Of a DNA stretch of 64,000 nt, positions 48,544 to 59,716 are shown piece by piece. The DNA lies in the NCBI RefSeq assembly GCF_004337985.1, contig NC_043742.1, forward strand, positions 6,696,641 to 6,760,640, written 5' to 3'. Every line of letters starts with the position of its first letter. Position 1 is the stretch's first letter. The notes under the pieces are model-generated. The model was not told the DNA's origin. It saw only the letters and a list, made by a program, of their open reading frames with translations, and did no database searches. Origin of the DNA: Pyricularia pennisetigena (taxonomy: Eukaryota; Ascomycota; Sordariomycetes; Magnaporthales; Pyriculariaceae). A program made the translations under genes and the position numbers.

Positions 48544-50561
48544 AAGCCCGATGGGTGGGAAAAGATATAGTATAGGATATCCGGTTTACAAGGGGGGGTT
48601 CGCATGGCTACGGACGAGATAAGTGATACGAAATGATACCAAATTATACCCCAGTCCATTACTGCATTACTGGCAATAATCGGTTGATTCGCACAGGTAC
48701 AAAATCCGAAGTAGGGTCAATGAAACAATATTATAATACTCTGGGGCTCAAAAGGCATGATTCTTTGCTTTTTGTTTGTTATTTAACTTTATGTGCTCCT
48801 GCTTTTTTCTTTTCTTTTTTTTTTTTTTTTTTTTTTTCTCTCTCTCTCTTGTTTACAGTTAGTCGTACTTATTGCCCGGAATCCTCTGAGGTTTTGCGAT
48901 CGATGGCCTGGGCTATACGATCTCCAGAGGGGGAACGTCGCATCATCGGAGCATTCACTCCTTGAGCAGGGTCCTGGTAATACCAAAAAAATTTTGCTGG
49001 ATGATCGACCACTCCCAAGAAACACCGAAGCCAACACACACACATACACACACACACAAAAGACCTTTCCGACGTTTTGCGCAGGAAATGGCCCCGATTG
49101 GCTCGGAGCAAGACGGTTCCTTGTTCCTGCACATACCCGCTATCCTGCTGTGTGACTCTTGCTTTTTAGGGGGGCTTGATGGCGTTTCTTAGGGGAAGAG
49201 CTAGGGATAGTTGTCGTCTCCCCCCTCCATTAAGTCACGGATAGAGGATGGCCAGAGGCTTTTGTGGCTTGCTATTTTGTTTACAAGTGCTCGATAAGCA
49301 ATCGGGGGGTTTTTTTTTGTCTTCGTTTGGTACCTTGACCTTTTTTTCATGGTCTAACTTGTAACCCGAAATTTAGCAATTCTTTAAAATATGATGGACA
49401 AAAGATTCCCAAGGTTAGACAGGGTCAAGTGACCGGTTAAGCTAACTGGATCGGAGGGTTTTTTTTTTTTTTTTTTTTCCCCTCGAGCCATTTCAGGAAC
49501 GCAAAGTCGACGTTGGATGGTCTAGATCAGTGACTACCGGCAGCTTCCGACAAGGCCTTGCGGAATAAAGATCACGTTATCATGCAGGTGAAGTTGGTTG
49601 CCTAGGGGTTTTTGACCCAGCTCCGACAGCAATGGCATCAGATTTGGAGTGAAAACGTACTCTGAAGCGTGGCGGGCTTGTCTCGTGACAGACATGACGG
49701 GCAGACAGCGGATGCGAGAGCCACATAATTTTACCTTTGGTTGCCGTGCTTTTGTTTTGTTATTTATTCTTCTTCCGCCACCTTCTTCTTTCTCATGCCA
49801 CAGTTTTGTACAGCAGATCTCTGAGACGCTTGTCACATCACGTACTATATGCGGCGGAACTCCCCGGGGGGAAGTGGAAGCCAGGTCATTGAACGCGGGC
49901 CGATTCTGGCACTTGCTTGTCATTCTTGCAGGTTGGGGTATAGTGAAGTAGGGCTTGCCTTTGACAAGTCGAGAAGAAAGAGTCTACAATGCCAGCCCCG
50001 TATTTCGTATTTTTTTTCGCATTACCATCAAAGTACCAAAGAAAAAAATATCAAACTTATACGAGAGTGGTAGGTATACCAAGTCACTACCAGCGAGGTA
50101 GCGGAACTGAGCCGTTGTCCCTCGTTGCCCTACCATGGTATTTTTTTTTTTTCCTTTCCCTTTCTTGTTTGCCTTGACCAAATGAAAAGAAGCAATGTAT
50201 GAACTGGGGTCCTGGTGAACCTGTCCCCAACACACAAAGCTACTCCCCGGGGTACAGAAGTCAAGGGACAAAAAATAACAAGTATATGTATTCTGATACC
50301 CTTTTCTCTCCCCTTCCCCTCTAGGACAGGGCTAGGCTTCTCCCCGAGGCTTTAGCCAACATCTAGTATATGCACAACCAGATGGGCGGGTTGGACTACT
50401 GTTTTTTAAGTCCTTTGATTATTATCTGTATCAATCTATGATACAGGGTTTTTTATGGGCTGTCGTTTGCTGTTTTTGTTCCCTCCCAATCCGCCATTCA
50501 ACTTGTTTTGAGCGTTGAACGGCACAGAACATATACATACACCACCAAACCAACCAACGCC
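48544..50561. other. Intergenic region rich in homopolymers
   Basis: About 2 kb between edc3 and the PTH11-like gene. T runs lie at 48815-48837 (23 nt) and 49459-49478 (20 nt), and a CA-type microsatellite at about 49032-49058. The small frames are low complexity. No gene is supported. Confidence 0.55.
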
Positions 50562-52169
50562 ATGGTTGACACACAGTCGCCCACGGTCATCACCGTGTCG
50601 GTGATATTTGCTGTTTTTACATTTGCAGCTTTGAGCCTTCGGTTCTGGGCTCGGGCAATTCTGGTCAAGCACATTGGAACTGATGATGGTGAGTTTTTTT
50701 TTCTTCTTCTTTGTTCTCCTACTCTGGAGGGACGTCTGGCTACAAAGACTTGATATACAAAGGAGCCCTAGCTAACACAAGATTCCATCATAGTCCTCAT
50801 CACCATTGCAGCGGTAAGCCATGACAGCAGTCATGTTCTACCTGGAATGTAACTCGGCATACTATAATCACCAAGAAAAGAAGACTGACTTTTGAGATGG
50901 CTATCCCCCTCCAAACATCTGGCGTCAGATCTTCTCCTTCGCCTTCATCGGAGCCTCAATTCGGGCGGCACAGCTCGGGCTCGGCGCGCACATGGACGAG
51001 GTCATGGCGCGGGGGATGGACAACCTGGTGGCGTACGCGCGGACGGTTTGGCTGTCGTCGATTCTGTACAACGCCTGCCTGGGCTTCATCAAGGTCTCGG
51101 TGCTGGCGCTGTACATGCGGTTGGGCGACAAGCGGCTGCGGATGCTCGCCATGGTCATGACGGTCCTGGTCAGCGCCCAGACCACAGCCAACGTCATGGT
51201 CTGCATCCTGCAGTGCAGCCCCGTCAGGGCCGCTTACGACGTCACCATGCCGCAGGGGAGCAAGACCTGCATCAACATCAACGCCTTTTACCTCGCCAAC
51301 GCCGCCTGCAACATCTTGACCGACCTCTTGACCTATAGCTTGCCCATCCCTCTGGTCTTGAAGCTGCAGGTGGCGAGGCCGCAGAGGATAGGGCTGGGTG
51401 TCATGCTGTCGCTGGGGTTGTTGTGAGTTTTTTTTTTTTTTCTTCTTCTTTTTTTTATTGCTGCCAGCCTGGTTGGTCTTGGGATCATGACTCCCACCAC
51501 AACTTCTGAAAAGGGTAAATGGGTACTAATGTGCAACCTTGCGTGGAAAAAAACAAACAAACAAAACAGAGCTTGCACTTCAAGCATCATCCGCATCACC
51601 TTTGGTAAGTCATAAAAACATCCCAAGGGGTTTAAACCCATCCGTAGGCAGGAAAAAAAAAAAAAAAAAAAAAAAAAAGTCACTCAAGTTGCTGACTCAA
51701 GAGCATCACCCTCTCTCAAGTGCCCGCCATGCTGGTCAGCAAAGATGCCACCTGGGACATCGCGCAACCCATGTACTGGTCCGTCATCGAGACAAACGTG
51801 GGCATCCTAGCAGCCACGATCCCGAGCCTGAAGGTCATAGCCAAGGTGTACTTTCCACGCCTCCTGGGCACTCAGAGCGGCCGCGGTGCAGGAAGAGGCG
51901 GAGGACGAGGAGGCACCGGCGGAGTGTCCTCGGGCGGCAGGGGTGGCAAGTCTGGGCTCTGGAGCGCGACGCCCAGCAGCGGGCAGAGCCGCGTCGGCAA
52001 GGACCGCGGCGACGGGTTCGAGACCCGGATCGGCTGCCGGGAGGAGAACTCGACCGAGGCGCTGACGACGGGGCCCCCCGATGGCAAGATTGAGGTGACG
52101 ACGCAGGTCAGCTTGGAGGTTTTTGACAGGCGGATGATGGTGGACGGGAAGGGGACGGGGATGTGCTGA
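50562..52169 (+). CDS. PTH11-like fungal rhodopsin-domain membrane protein
   Basis: A seven-helix integral membrane protein of the fungal class typified by Pth11, a putative GPCR for surface or host cues. I place five exons: 50562-50688, 50794-50813 (20 nt), 50929-51422, 51570-51604 (35 nt) and 51721-52169. They sum to 1125 nt (374 aa), in frame. Helix 1 is about 9-32 (VITVSVIFAVFTFAALSLRFW). The GTDD turn and helix 2 continue across the microexon (VLITIAA|IFSFAFIGASIRA) to the class-typical LGLGAH motif. Helices 3-6 follow, with conserved Cys in CILQCSPV and KTCININAFYLANAACNILTD. Helix 7 is in YWSVIETNVGILAATIPSL. The ~110-residue Gly/Arg/Ser tail is disordered. No N-terminal CFEM domain is present. 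The microexon and its 3' neighbour are my best reading; the class is sure, the ligand unknown. Confidence 0.85.
51653..51678 (+). repeat. Poly-A run, 26 nt, in an intron
   Basis: An uninterrupted A run within the last intron (51605-51720) of the PTH11-like gene, upstream of a GCTGAC branch-like site. Confidence 0.85.
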
Positions 52170-53240
52170 AAACGTTTTGACGGTGCGTGTTGGTTTTACG
52201 CCATGTTTCCTTTCCTCACTTCTGGGGGACAATCCTTTTTTTTTTTTGTTCAACCGTTATCTCTTTTGAGAACATGTCGTCGGTTCTCGCATCTATGAGT
52301 TTTTTTTTTTTTACAAATGGCGGAATTTTGGGTGATGATGGACAGACAACCCTTGACAACTTTCCCATGATGGTTACTTAGTGCGCTGGATTCGCTGTGG
52401 CAATAAGGGATATGCGGGGCTTAGTTACAACTAGATACCTACCTAATAACCAAGTATACTCACCGCTGGTTGGCTGGGCTATGGAGATGCATCGGGTGTG
52501 GTACCCGGAGAGCTTGTTTGGCAACAAAAATAGTACAGGAGCTACCTAGTAGACCAACCACAATTCATTCTCAAGCACCCGTTTTTTTTTTGTGGTTGTT
52601 TTTATTTTTCATATATTAGAATGCAAGTTATTTCCCTCCGGTGTACCTTGTAGGTGTTCAACAGTTAGCGGTTCTGTGTTTGGGAATAGTCTCTTGGCCG
52701 TTGAGTGGTAGGCAAAACTCGGCTTATCTACTATTGGATGTCCCAAGACAAGTCACAAAGTCTATATTTTGACGCTAGCATCAAGTGATAATGCACTATG
52801 CAGGTTCTAGATCTACACTACACACCAATCCATATGCAGAGTCCCTTTTTTTTTTTGTTTGGAAAAGAAGAATATTATTCGGACAGGCCAAGTATTGATA
52901 CAAAGTCAGTTGTTACATAACCAATATGGCCTCAAACCCGATAACCCTTTACTCTGGGAGCTACTACTCCTTAGAAGCCAAGGCACTCTCCAATTTGAAT
53001 CGAATCAGGGGCATGCGCCTCCTCCAAGACCCTGAGTAAATGCTCCGTCAATCTCCAAGCCCGGAGTCAAGATTAAAAAAATAAATAAAAAAAGAAGTGT
53101 GAGTGGGCCTTTGCAGCTCATTGGCACACCCTCTCACCCTCAGTGCGTTGTTTGCCAATCATATGTTCTTTTTCAACTGCAGATCAAAGCCTCGCGTATA
53201 CTGGTGGTTGTCTTGTGATGGAAACCACTACGTAGCATGT

Positions 53241-53273
<33 letters not shown>

Positions 53274-53747
53274 CAGCTGGATTGGTCCAGAGACAAAAAA
53301 AGGAAGCGACAAAAAAGCAACGAGCCACCAACGCCATTTCCTGGGCATTTGAGAGGGGTAGTACAGTTCGTGGCAAAGCGTCTGAAGGAAAATCCCTTAA
53401 TCCTCACCTTATTGTACTCGTGATTAGCTCGCTTATTTCCAAGGCTTCTGCGTTACTGTATATAGTAAAGATGTGCGTGGGGGGAAAGAAGGATGGCGGG
53501 GAGTAAAACAGAAGATATACCGTGTGGGATAGCACATACAGCCGAAACATATACATAGTAGTCTAGTTTGCCTTTCAGCTCGGTCGATACGAGCTTCTTG
53601 TCGTGTTGCCAGAGAACATACCGACCCTGGGCTTTGCCCACATAAATTGCGTCGACACATCTTCTCGATCGTGCTTCAACTTCACCACTTCACCCGCTTC
53701 CCTCAACCACACCTCCCTCATCCAATCCACACCAAGTAGCAGACACC
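52170..53747. other. Intergenic, promoter of the P450 gene
   Basis: About 1.6 kb, clearly more AT-rich than the flanking genes. T runs lie at 52227-52237, 52301-52312, 52581-52589 and 53243-53271 (29 nt). TACCTACCTAATAACC lies at about 52436-52451. No gene is seen. Confidence 0.55.
53243..53271. repeat. Poly-T run, 29 nt
   Basis: Uninterrupted T, about 480 bp upstream of the P450 start codon. Confidence 0.85.
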
Positions 53748-55280
53748 ATGGCCGTCCTCAGCCCAGTCAACCTGGTGCTGCTACCACTGGCATACATAAC
53801 CTACAAGATCCTGCACCAGGTAATCAGGTACCGCTTCAACCACCCCCTGAACCAGTTCCCCGGCCCCTGGCTGGCCAGCGTCACGAGGTTGTGGATAACC
53901 TACCACAGCGTCAAGGCCGACGAGTGCCAGACCCTTGGGGAGCTGCACAGGAGGCACGGCCCCGTCGTCCGCATCACACCCACCATGCTGCACGTGTCCG
54001 ACGCCACCAAGCTTCCCGAGATATACAGCCGCAACGCCGACAAGAGCCAGCACTACATCACCGGCAGCTTCGGCGCCACCGAGTCCCTCTTCAACATGCA
54101 GGACCACAAGGTCCACGCCCACTTCCGCAAGATCGCCGCGTCGCCCTACTCCTTCAGCAACGTCAAGAAGATGGAGCCGCTGATCGACGCCAACATCGAG
54201 CGCTGGATCCATCGTCTCGACGAGCTGTTCGCGTCGACGGGGCGGAAGTTCGACTTTGCCCCCTGGGCCGTCTACATGGCGTACGACATCATCTCCGAGG
54301 TCGGGTTCGGCCAGCCCTTTGGCTTCATCGAGCAGGGCAAGGACGTCGAGGGCCTCATACAGGGCTTCCACGAGGGCCTGGTCCCGTTCGGCATCATGTC
54401 GCGCCTGTGGCCCTTTACCAACTGGGTCAAGACCACCTTCCTGGGCCGGTACCTGGTCGCGTCTCCGGAGCAGGACTCGGGCATCGGGACGCTGATGCGG
54501 TTCCGCGACCGGCTCATCTCGCAGCGTATAGCCGACAACGAAAAGGCCGGTGGCAACAGCGGAGGTCGCGTCGACCTGCTGCAGACCTTCCTCGAGGCCA
54601 GGGACGACCAAGGCAGGCCCCTGGACCTGGCCTACGTCAAGGCCGAGATACTGCTGGTGCTGCTGGCGGGCGCCGACACGACGGGAACCACGTTCCAGGC
54701 CTTCTTCATGCACGTCATGAGCCACCCGGACGTCTACGAGCGCCTGATGGCCGAGGTGGACGCCGCCACGGCCGCAGGGAAGCTGTCGAGCCCGACGCCG
54801 CGCTACGACGAGGTCCAGGCCCACTGCCCTTACTACATCGCCTGCGTGCGCGAGACCATGCGCCTCAACCCGGCCGCGCCCAACATCTTCCCGCGCCTGG
54901 CCCCGGCCGGCGGCGTAGATCTGTACGGCATCCGCGTGCCCGAGGGGACCGAGCTGACGTGCAACCCCTGGATCGTGCACCGGGACCCGGCCGTCGTCGG
55001 CGACGACCCGCATCGGTTCCGCCCGGAGCGCTGGCTCGAGGACGATGACAGGGCAAAGGCGATGCTCAGGTACAACATGTCCTTTGGGTACGGCGCCCGC
55101 GAGTGTCTGGGCAAGCACATCGCCATGATGGAGCTGTTCAAGGCTCCGATCCAGTTCTTTCGTACCTTTAAGCCCGCGATCCTCGACAAGGCCAATCCGG
55201 GCCGCTACCTTGTCAAGGGCGGCGTGAGCTACTTTGAGGATATGTGGATTAAAATCGAGAGGAGGGCACGAGTTGAGTGA
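53748..55280 (+). CDS. Cytochrome P450 monooxygenase, pisatin-demethylase-like
   Basis: A microsomal haem-thiolate monooxygenase. A single exon of 510 aa, the usual length. It has an N-terminal hydrophobic anchor (about residues 5-25), then basic residues and the hinge NQFPGPWLASVTRLW. Catalytic features are intact: I-helix AGADTT at 307-312, ExxR E369-T-M-R372, PERW (about 427-430), and haem loop FGYGARECLG at 446-455 with thiolate Cys453. The FPGP...YHSVKADE...LHRRHGPVVRI start and overall pattern resemble the pisatin demethylase-like group of fungal P450s, several of which demethylate or hydroxylate aromatic compounds. The substrate is unknown and no biosynthetic genes lie beside it. Third codon positions are almost all C or G, which opens long shadow frames on both strands. 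The upstream ATG context CACCATGG is excellent. It is convergent with the TBC gene, 256 bp away. Confidence 0.95.
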   Translation: MAVLSPVNLVLLPLAYITYKILHQVIRYRFNHPLNQFPGPWLASVTRLWITYHSVKADECQTLGELHRRHGPVVRITPTMLHVSDATKLPEIYSRNADKSQHYITGSFGATESLFNMQDHKVHAHFRKIAASPYSFSNVKKMEPLIDANIERWIHRLDELFASTGRKFDFAPWAVYMAYDIISEVGFGQPFGFIEQGKDVEGLIQGFHEGLVPFGIMSRLWPFTNWVKTTFLGRYLVASPEQDSGIGTLMRFRDRLISQRIADNEKAGGNSGGRVDLLQTFLEARDDQGRPLDLAYVKAEILLVLLAGADTTGTTFQAFFMHVMSHPDVYERLMAEVDAATAAGKLSSPTPRYDEVQAHCPYYIACVRETMRLNPAAPNIFPRLAPAGGVDLYGIRVPEGTELTCNPWIVHRDPAVVGDDPHRFRPERWLEDDDRAKAMLRYNMSFGYGARECLGKHIAMMELFKAPIQFFRTFKPAILDKANPGRYLVKGGVSYFEDMWIKIERRARVE

Positions 55281-55536
55281 GGTTTTGGGAATGTTCCGTC
55301 AAGGTAACGATGGGGTTAACGTCATGGGATTCATACCTAGCCATAATCATTGCCTTTCTCTATCACAACTTTCACCTTTGAATCTGCTTCCGCCCATCCT
55401 TCTCCTTCTTGTCCTAGCCCTGATCATGCAGAAGACACGGCATAGCGCCGCTCTGATTTATGAAAAGCTTTTCAGGGCCTCCATGTGTTCGAGCCGCACT
55501 CAGACGCATGTTGCGTCGCTTGTCGTCAAAAGTTCT

Positions 55537-58406
55537 TCACGAAGGCGGAAGGGCTTTCCTCAACGGCTCAAGTCCAAAAATCTCACTCGAGGTCACCGTC
55601 GCGTTCCTCCTCTTCCCGGTCAACCCATCTTCGCTATCTTCCGGCGGCGTCGTCACCTCCCCAAATAGAAACGCGTTTCTTTCTCTGCTCGCCGGCATCC
55701 GTTTCCTGTTCGACGGCGGTGCCGAAGACGAGAATGGCCCGGTAGACGAGGACCGAGGCGTCTTGTATTTTGGCGACGTGGCTAAAGCTGCTGCGCTGGC
55801 TGCTGCCGAGGGCGATACGTCGGGCTCCAACATCCATGAGAAGGACGACTGTGCAATGGTGGAACGGGTTGGGATCGGCGGCGGCCGTCGCTCTTCCGGT
55901 GCTGGCGGCGGTGACTTTGGTTGTGTCTGTACTTGTGCTTGTGTTTCCGCTGTCTTAGATTTTGATTCTGGCGATGTGATAGCATGAGTAGGAGAAGCAT
56001 CATCAGTATCCATCCTATCAACACTCTCGTCCTCCTCGGCGATGGCGTTCGGATTCGGCGAAGGCACTACTTCCTTGGTACCACCACGACCCCTATCCGA
56101 CCCAGTAGGCGATGACCGCAGGTCATCTCGCACAGCATCGAGAACAGCATTGCTGCCCGAAGACACAAATGTCTCGTCATCGGGAGTCACAGCTAGCGAG
56201 AGCGATATCATTTGGTCTTTTTGCCCTTGGCTTGCTCCCACATAGTTCGGCGACTGTTCCTCTTCTGGCAGCACAAGGCTTGAGTCCTCCAGATAGACTT
56301 GCACGAACTGCACACGCGCAGCAGCCATCTCGATGGCGTCCTTCTGGGCGGACCTACTGGTCTCATCACTGTCGGACGGTACTTCTTGCGCAGTCGTAGC
56401 GGCCAGGTTTCGCAAGCCAGTGACCGCCTCATCGAGCATAGCGGCGAGTTGACGATTGCGCCTAGCTAGCGCCGTAGCCGACGGGAGCTCGTTGCCGACA
56501 CCATTGTTGGAAATCCCAAACGCATTAGAGCTGGCTGCGGCTGCGCTCCTCACAGCGGCGGCCTTCCGAGCCTCCTGAATGCTCTGCTGGACATTGCGGC
56601 GGATGTCACGGACTGCTTGGTTAAGGCCGAGTCGCTCGCCATGCTCGATAAAATTCTTCGCCGCACCCTGGAATAAAGCTTCGACATTTGCCTGCTGTTG
56701 AATGAACCGTGCTGCCGAAGACGGTGAAGACCGAGCACCGGAATTCCGCGAGGCACGAAGACTGTTGAAGCCAAAGTTTTGAGTGGAGGAACGTGAGGCA
56801 CCGGGTGTGGCAGCCGTCGACGAGGCCTGGTTCCCTTCTGCTTGTTGTGTCGGTGCTCGTCCTGTGTACTTGAGGATTAGAGCTGCGCCACCTGCCGGGT
56901 TGAGGTGATCCCTGAGGTAGACGGCATCATCGACAAACGTATGCGGGCCGTGCGGCGGCTGTGGTACGGGATATTTGAGCAGTGTCTGTAGAGCTGTGGA
57001 GTAATCCGCATCCAACACTGTCGTGGAAAGGCTGCTGTTAGCCGAGGAGCCTGCGCAGGTGAGCAGCGCATGTAACATGTGTCACAGGACTTACAGCTCC
57101 ACCTTATCCTGACCAACATGGCCACGCAAATGAGATCTATAAGCTCCAAGGTCGGATCGAATGCAAACATGGTATCCCAAAGAACAAGCTGCTGTTCAAA
57201 CGGGAATTCGCGCCCAAAGAGAAGACGTATCCAGCGTCTATGCAAAGAACCTTGAAGTCAGCCAATTCAAAATTCACAGCCAATGTCTGATTCAGATGAT
57301 GCCAAGCACGCACATTATGAAGATTTGCGGTAAGATATCGATACTGCTAAGGTGGATGGACAGCTCTGGATCAACCTTCATCAAGGTGACCTCATGAATC
57401 TGTCTACTTCTCTCCACGATAGCACTTTGCTCAGTAGAAGTCGCAGTGGTGGCCGCAGCAGGCTTTGAACCCAAGTTGCTCCCTGACTGAGCCGAAGCGT
57501 CAGGCTTGACCTCGTAGAAGGCTTTGGCATTTTGCATCACGGCCGAGAAGAGAGCAAAAGAATCGTGTTCCACAAAGTAAGAATCAAGCATCTCGATCAT
57601 CGTTGGGTCGACCACAGCCTCTGTTGCGGCGGTGCGATCGACTGCATCCTGATGTACGGCGTAGACCATAGGTGCCAACAATTCATGCATGCCCTGCCGG
57701 TAGCCACCACATTCTGGGTGTGTTTTGCACCAAAGGAAGAGAATATCGAGTATCAGGGTCTGGGTAGTCTCTTGATGGTAGAAGACAGGCTCGTCGGGTA
57801 GTCGGCGAACGTCCTGAAGGATTTCGGCACGGATTGACTACAGATACATGTCAATTCAATTGTTGCTGGGGATGGTAGTAGCCGTGGCCAGTCTTTCTTG
57901 AGCACGCTATACAAAAAGGTATCCAAAATGGACATACCTCATCCTGCCTGAAGGTATCCCACGGTGACTTGAAACCGCATTAAATTTGGGATGTTAGATG
58001 TCAGCTGTTTTCAGTTCACCAGAACAAGCACAAAAACTCACAGACGGATCATCGGCCAAGGGATCGACGGTGAGCTCGGCAAGCTTCTCAGGATGTTTGA
58101 TATACAGCAAATGATGCTCTCTTAGGCTGCTGTACTGATTCCTGGCCTCGAGCAACAGATGCGACCAGCTGCTGGAAGGAGCATTCTGGAACAAAAGAAA
58201 TGCTTTCCAGCAAACTGAGCGACAACCGGCTTCACAAGGACTGTCGGGCCCGTTGAATTTAACCGCTCTTTGGAGGTCGTCGAAGCTGTTGCTCTGCTTG
58301 ACTGTTTCCTGCCATCGGGTCCTGTGGTAGCTTCATCAGCCTTCATGATGCCTTGTCCCCCAGTCGATAGAGTTCATACTCACTTGCTTTCCTCCAAGGA
58401 CCTCAT
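55537..58406 (-). CDS. TBC-domain Rab GTPase-activating protein, TBC1D5-like
   Basis: A GAP that accelerates GTP hydrolysis by Rab proteins. Relatives (TBC1D5) act on Rab7 in endosomal/retromer traffic. Six exons: 58406-58384, 58321-58042, 57967-57938 (30 nt), 57837-57314, 57237-57095 and 57017-55537, totalling 2481 nt (826 aa), all in phase. The TBC domain spans ~30-370: CRSVCWKAFLLFQ, SPWDTFRQDE, the Arg-finger motif I117-x2-D120-x2-R123, the Gln-finger GGYRQGMHELLAP (Gln159), VEHDSFALFSAVM, and IIRWIRLLFGREFPFEQQLVLWDTMF. I chose the acceptor at 57018 (CTAACAG branch, ACGACAG) because it yields RWSLLDADYSTAL, the expected end of the domain. The C-terminal ~450 residues are disordered, Ser/Ala/Gln-rich. 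Both catalytic fingers are present, so the enzyme should be active. Confidence 0.92.
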
Positions 58407-59716
58407 TATTTCTGGCAATCTTGAATACACAAGATTTGACCCACCAGGGGTTTTTGAGTTTATCTAAAAATACGTGGGGCAATAGTCTGAAACTGGGCTG
58501 ATAGGGACGGGTTGTGACTTTTTTTTATAGCCGATATTCTGCGGCAACGGTCAGATAGCCCAGCTGATAAGGTGTGTTAAGGCAGGTAGGTGTAGGTATG
58601 CAGACTAAAGTAAGAAAAGAGACGCTAAGAAAGAGCAGTTTCCTTGGTCTTTAGTCTTTGTAGATTCATGCCGCTTCACCGACTTGGCTAAGTTCAGTCA
58701 GGGGACCGGTTTTATGTCAGCCACTCGTGAAGATGACAACCGGACCGCTATCCCAGGCACGAATGGATGCTGTATCGTTCGGGGTCGCTGTGACGAGAGT
58801 TTGCGATGTTTGGATTTTTTTTTTTTTTCTCTGTTGCAAGTCATTCACGCATGCTCAAGCCCAAGGTGGAAAACATATCACCAGCTTCAGACGAACCTTG
58901 AATGAACATGAACATGTGGCTAGGTAGAAAATACAAAAACACCAGACAAGTCAAGACAAGTCAAAAGATGGATTGAAAGTCAATGAATGCTTTGCTTGGC
59001 AAGCCTGGTGCGGGACAATGTTGGCGAGCTACAAAACCACGACGGCCAATCCCGCGTGGCCTGCCATGACGTTTTCACGCAGGGGCCAAAGGGCCCTTTT
59101 AGGTGGTGGCCACCTAGAACCAATGAAGCATGTGGTCCCGTCGTCCCCCCTAAAGACCCCAGGCCCCGTAAATACTGTAGTGCTTGAACCCCTGTTGCTT
59201 GACTGATCCCTGCCTAAAAAAAATACTGGGGCTGTTGGGCCTTTGACCCCACTTTCATACCTGCAGGTAGCATCCAATGACACCCAGCATGATAGCTTCG
59301 CCGCAATTGTTTTACTGCGATAGACATGACAGAAAACGTCAGCCTAAAACAACCTATTCTCAGCCTGCTGCTTACTTTTCTTTATGGCACGATAATCTGT
59401 TGGTTTTTGAGGCATCGTTTTTCATGGGGATTTTTTCCCCTTCTTATTGATCTTTCTCGGTCCCTATGTATAAAGTAGAAGCCTGACCCGTTCCACCAGG
59501 CCAGACGGTAAAACCGCCATCACCAGCTACTCCCTGCCTTTAGCCGTCATCTCAAGTTACGTCAAATCAAACCAATCTCGAGTCATCGTCCCGCATTTTC
59601 ACCATCTGATCTCCACCCGCCATCGAGCCAACCGCAACGGCCTGGGAACAGTAACGACTTTGCGCAGCCTGAGTTGCCAATTAATCAAACTTTAGAAGAC
59701 GAATGGGAGAATAACC
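58407..59716. other. Divergent promoter region
   Basis: About 1.3 kb between the divergent TBC and gamma-ear-motif genes. It has a 15-nt T run near 58816-58830 and a duplicated AGACAAGTCA at 58944-58963. Frames at 58973-59283 have no recognisable feature. No RNA gene is seen. Confidence 0.55.

Noticed and set aside
48544..53747. Degenerate transposon in the AT-rich spacers
   Set aside because: No transposase, reverse transcriptase or integrase fragments, no long terminal or inverted repeats, and no clear RIP-type TpA blocks by eye.
53603..55048. 481-codon plus-strand frame overlapping the P450
   Set aside because: Arg/Pro/Gly-rich translation without domains; a shadow of the GC3-rich P450, whose frame carries all catalytic motifs.
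53781..55118. 445-codon minus-strand frame antisense to the P450
   Set aside because: Same cause: rare stops opposite a GC3-rich gene. No domain, no splice or start evidence.
57060..57095. GCGCAG as acceptor of intron 5 in the TBC gene
   Set aside because: In frame, but it inserts about 15 residues (SSANSSLSTTV region) into the conserved RWxLLDADYSTAL block. The ACGACAG acceptor at 57018 restores it.
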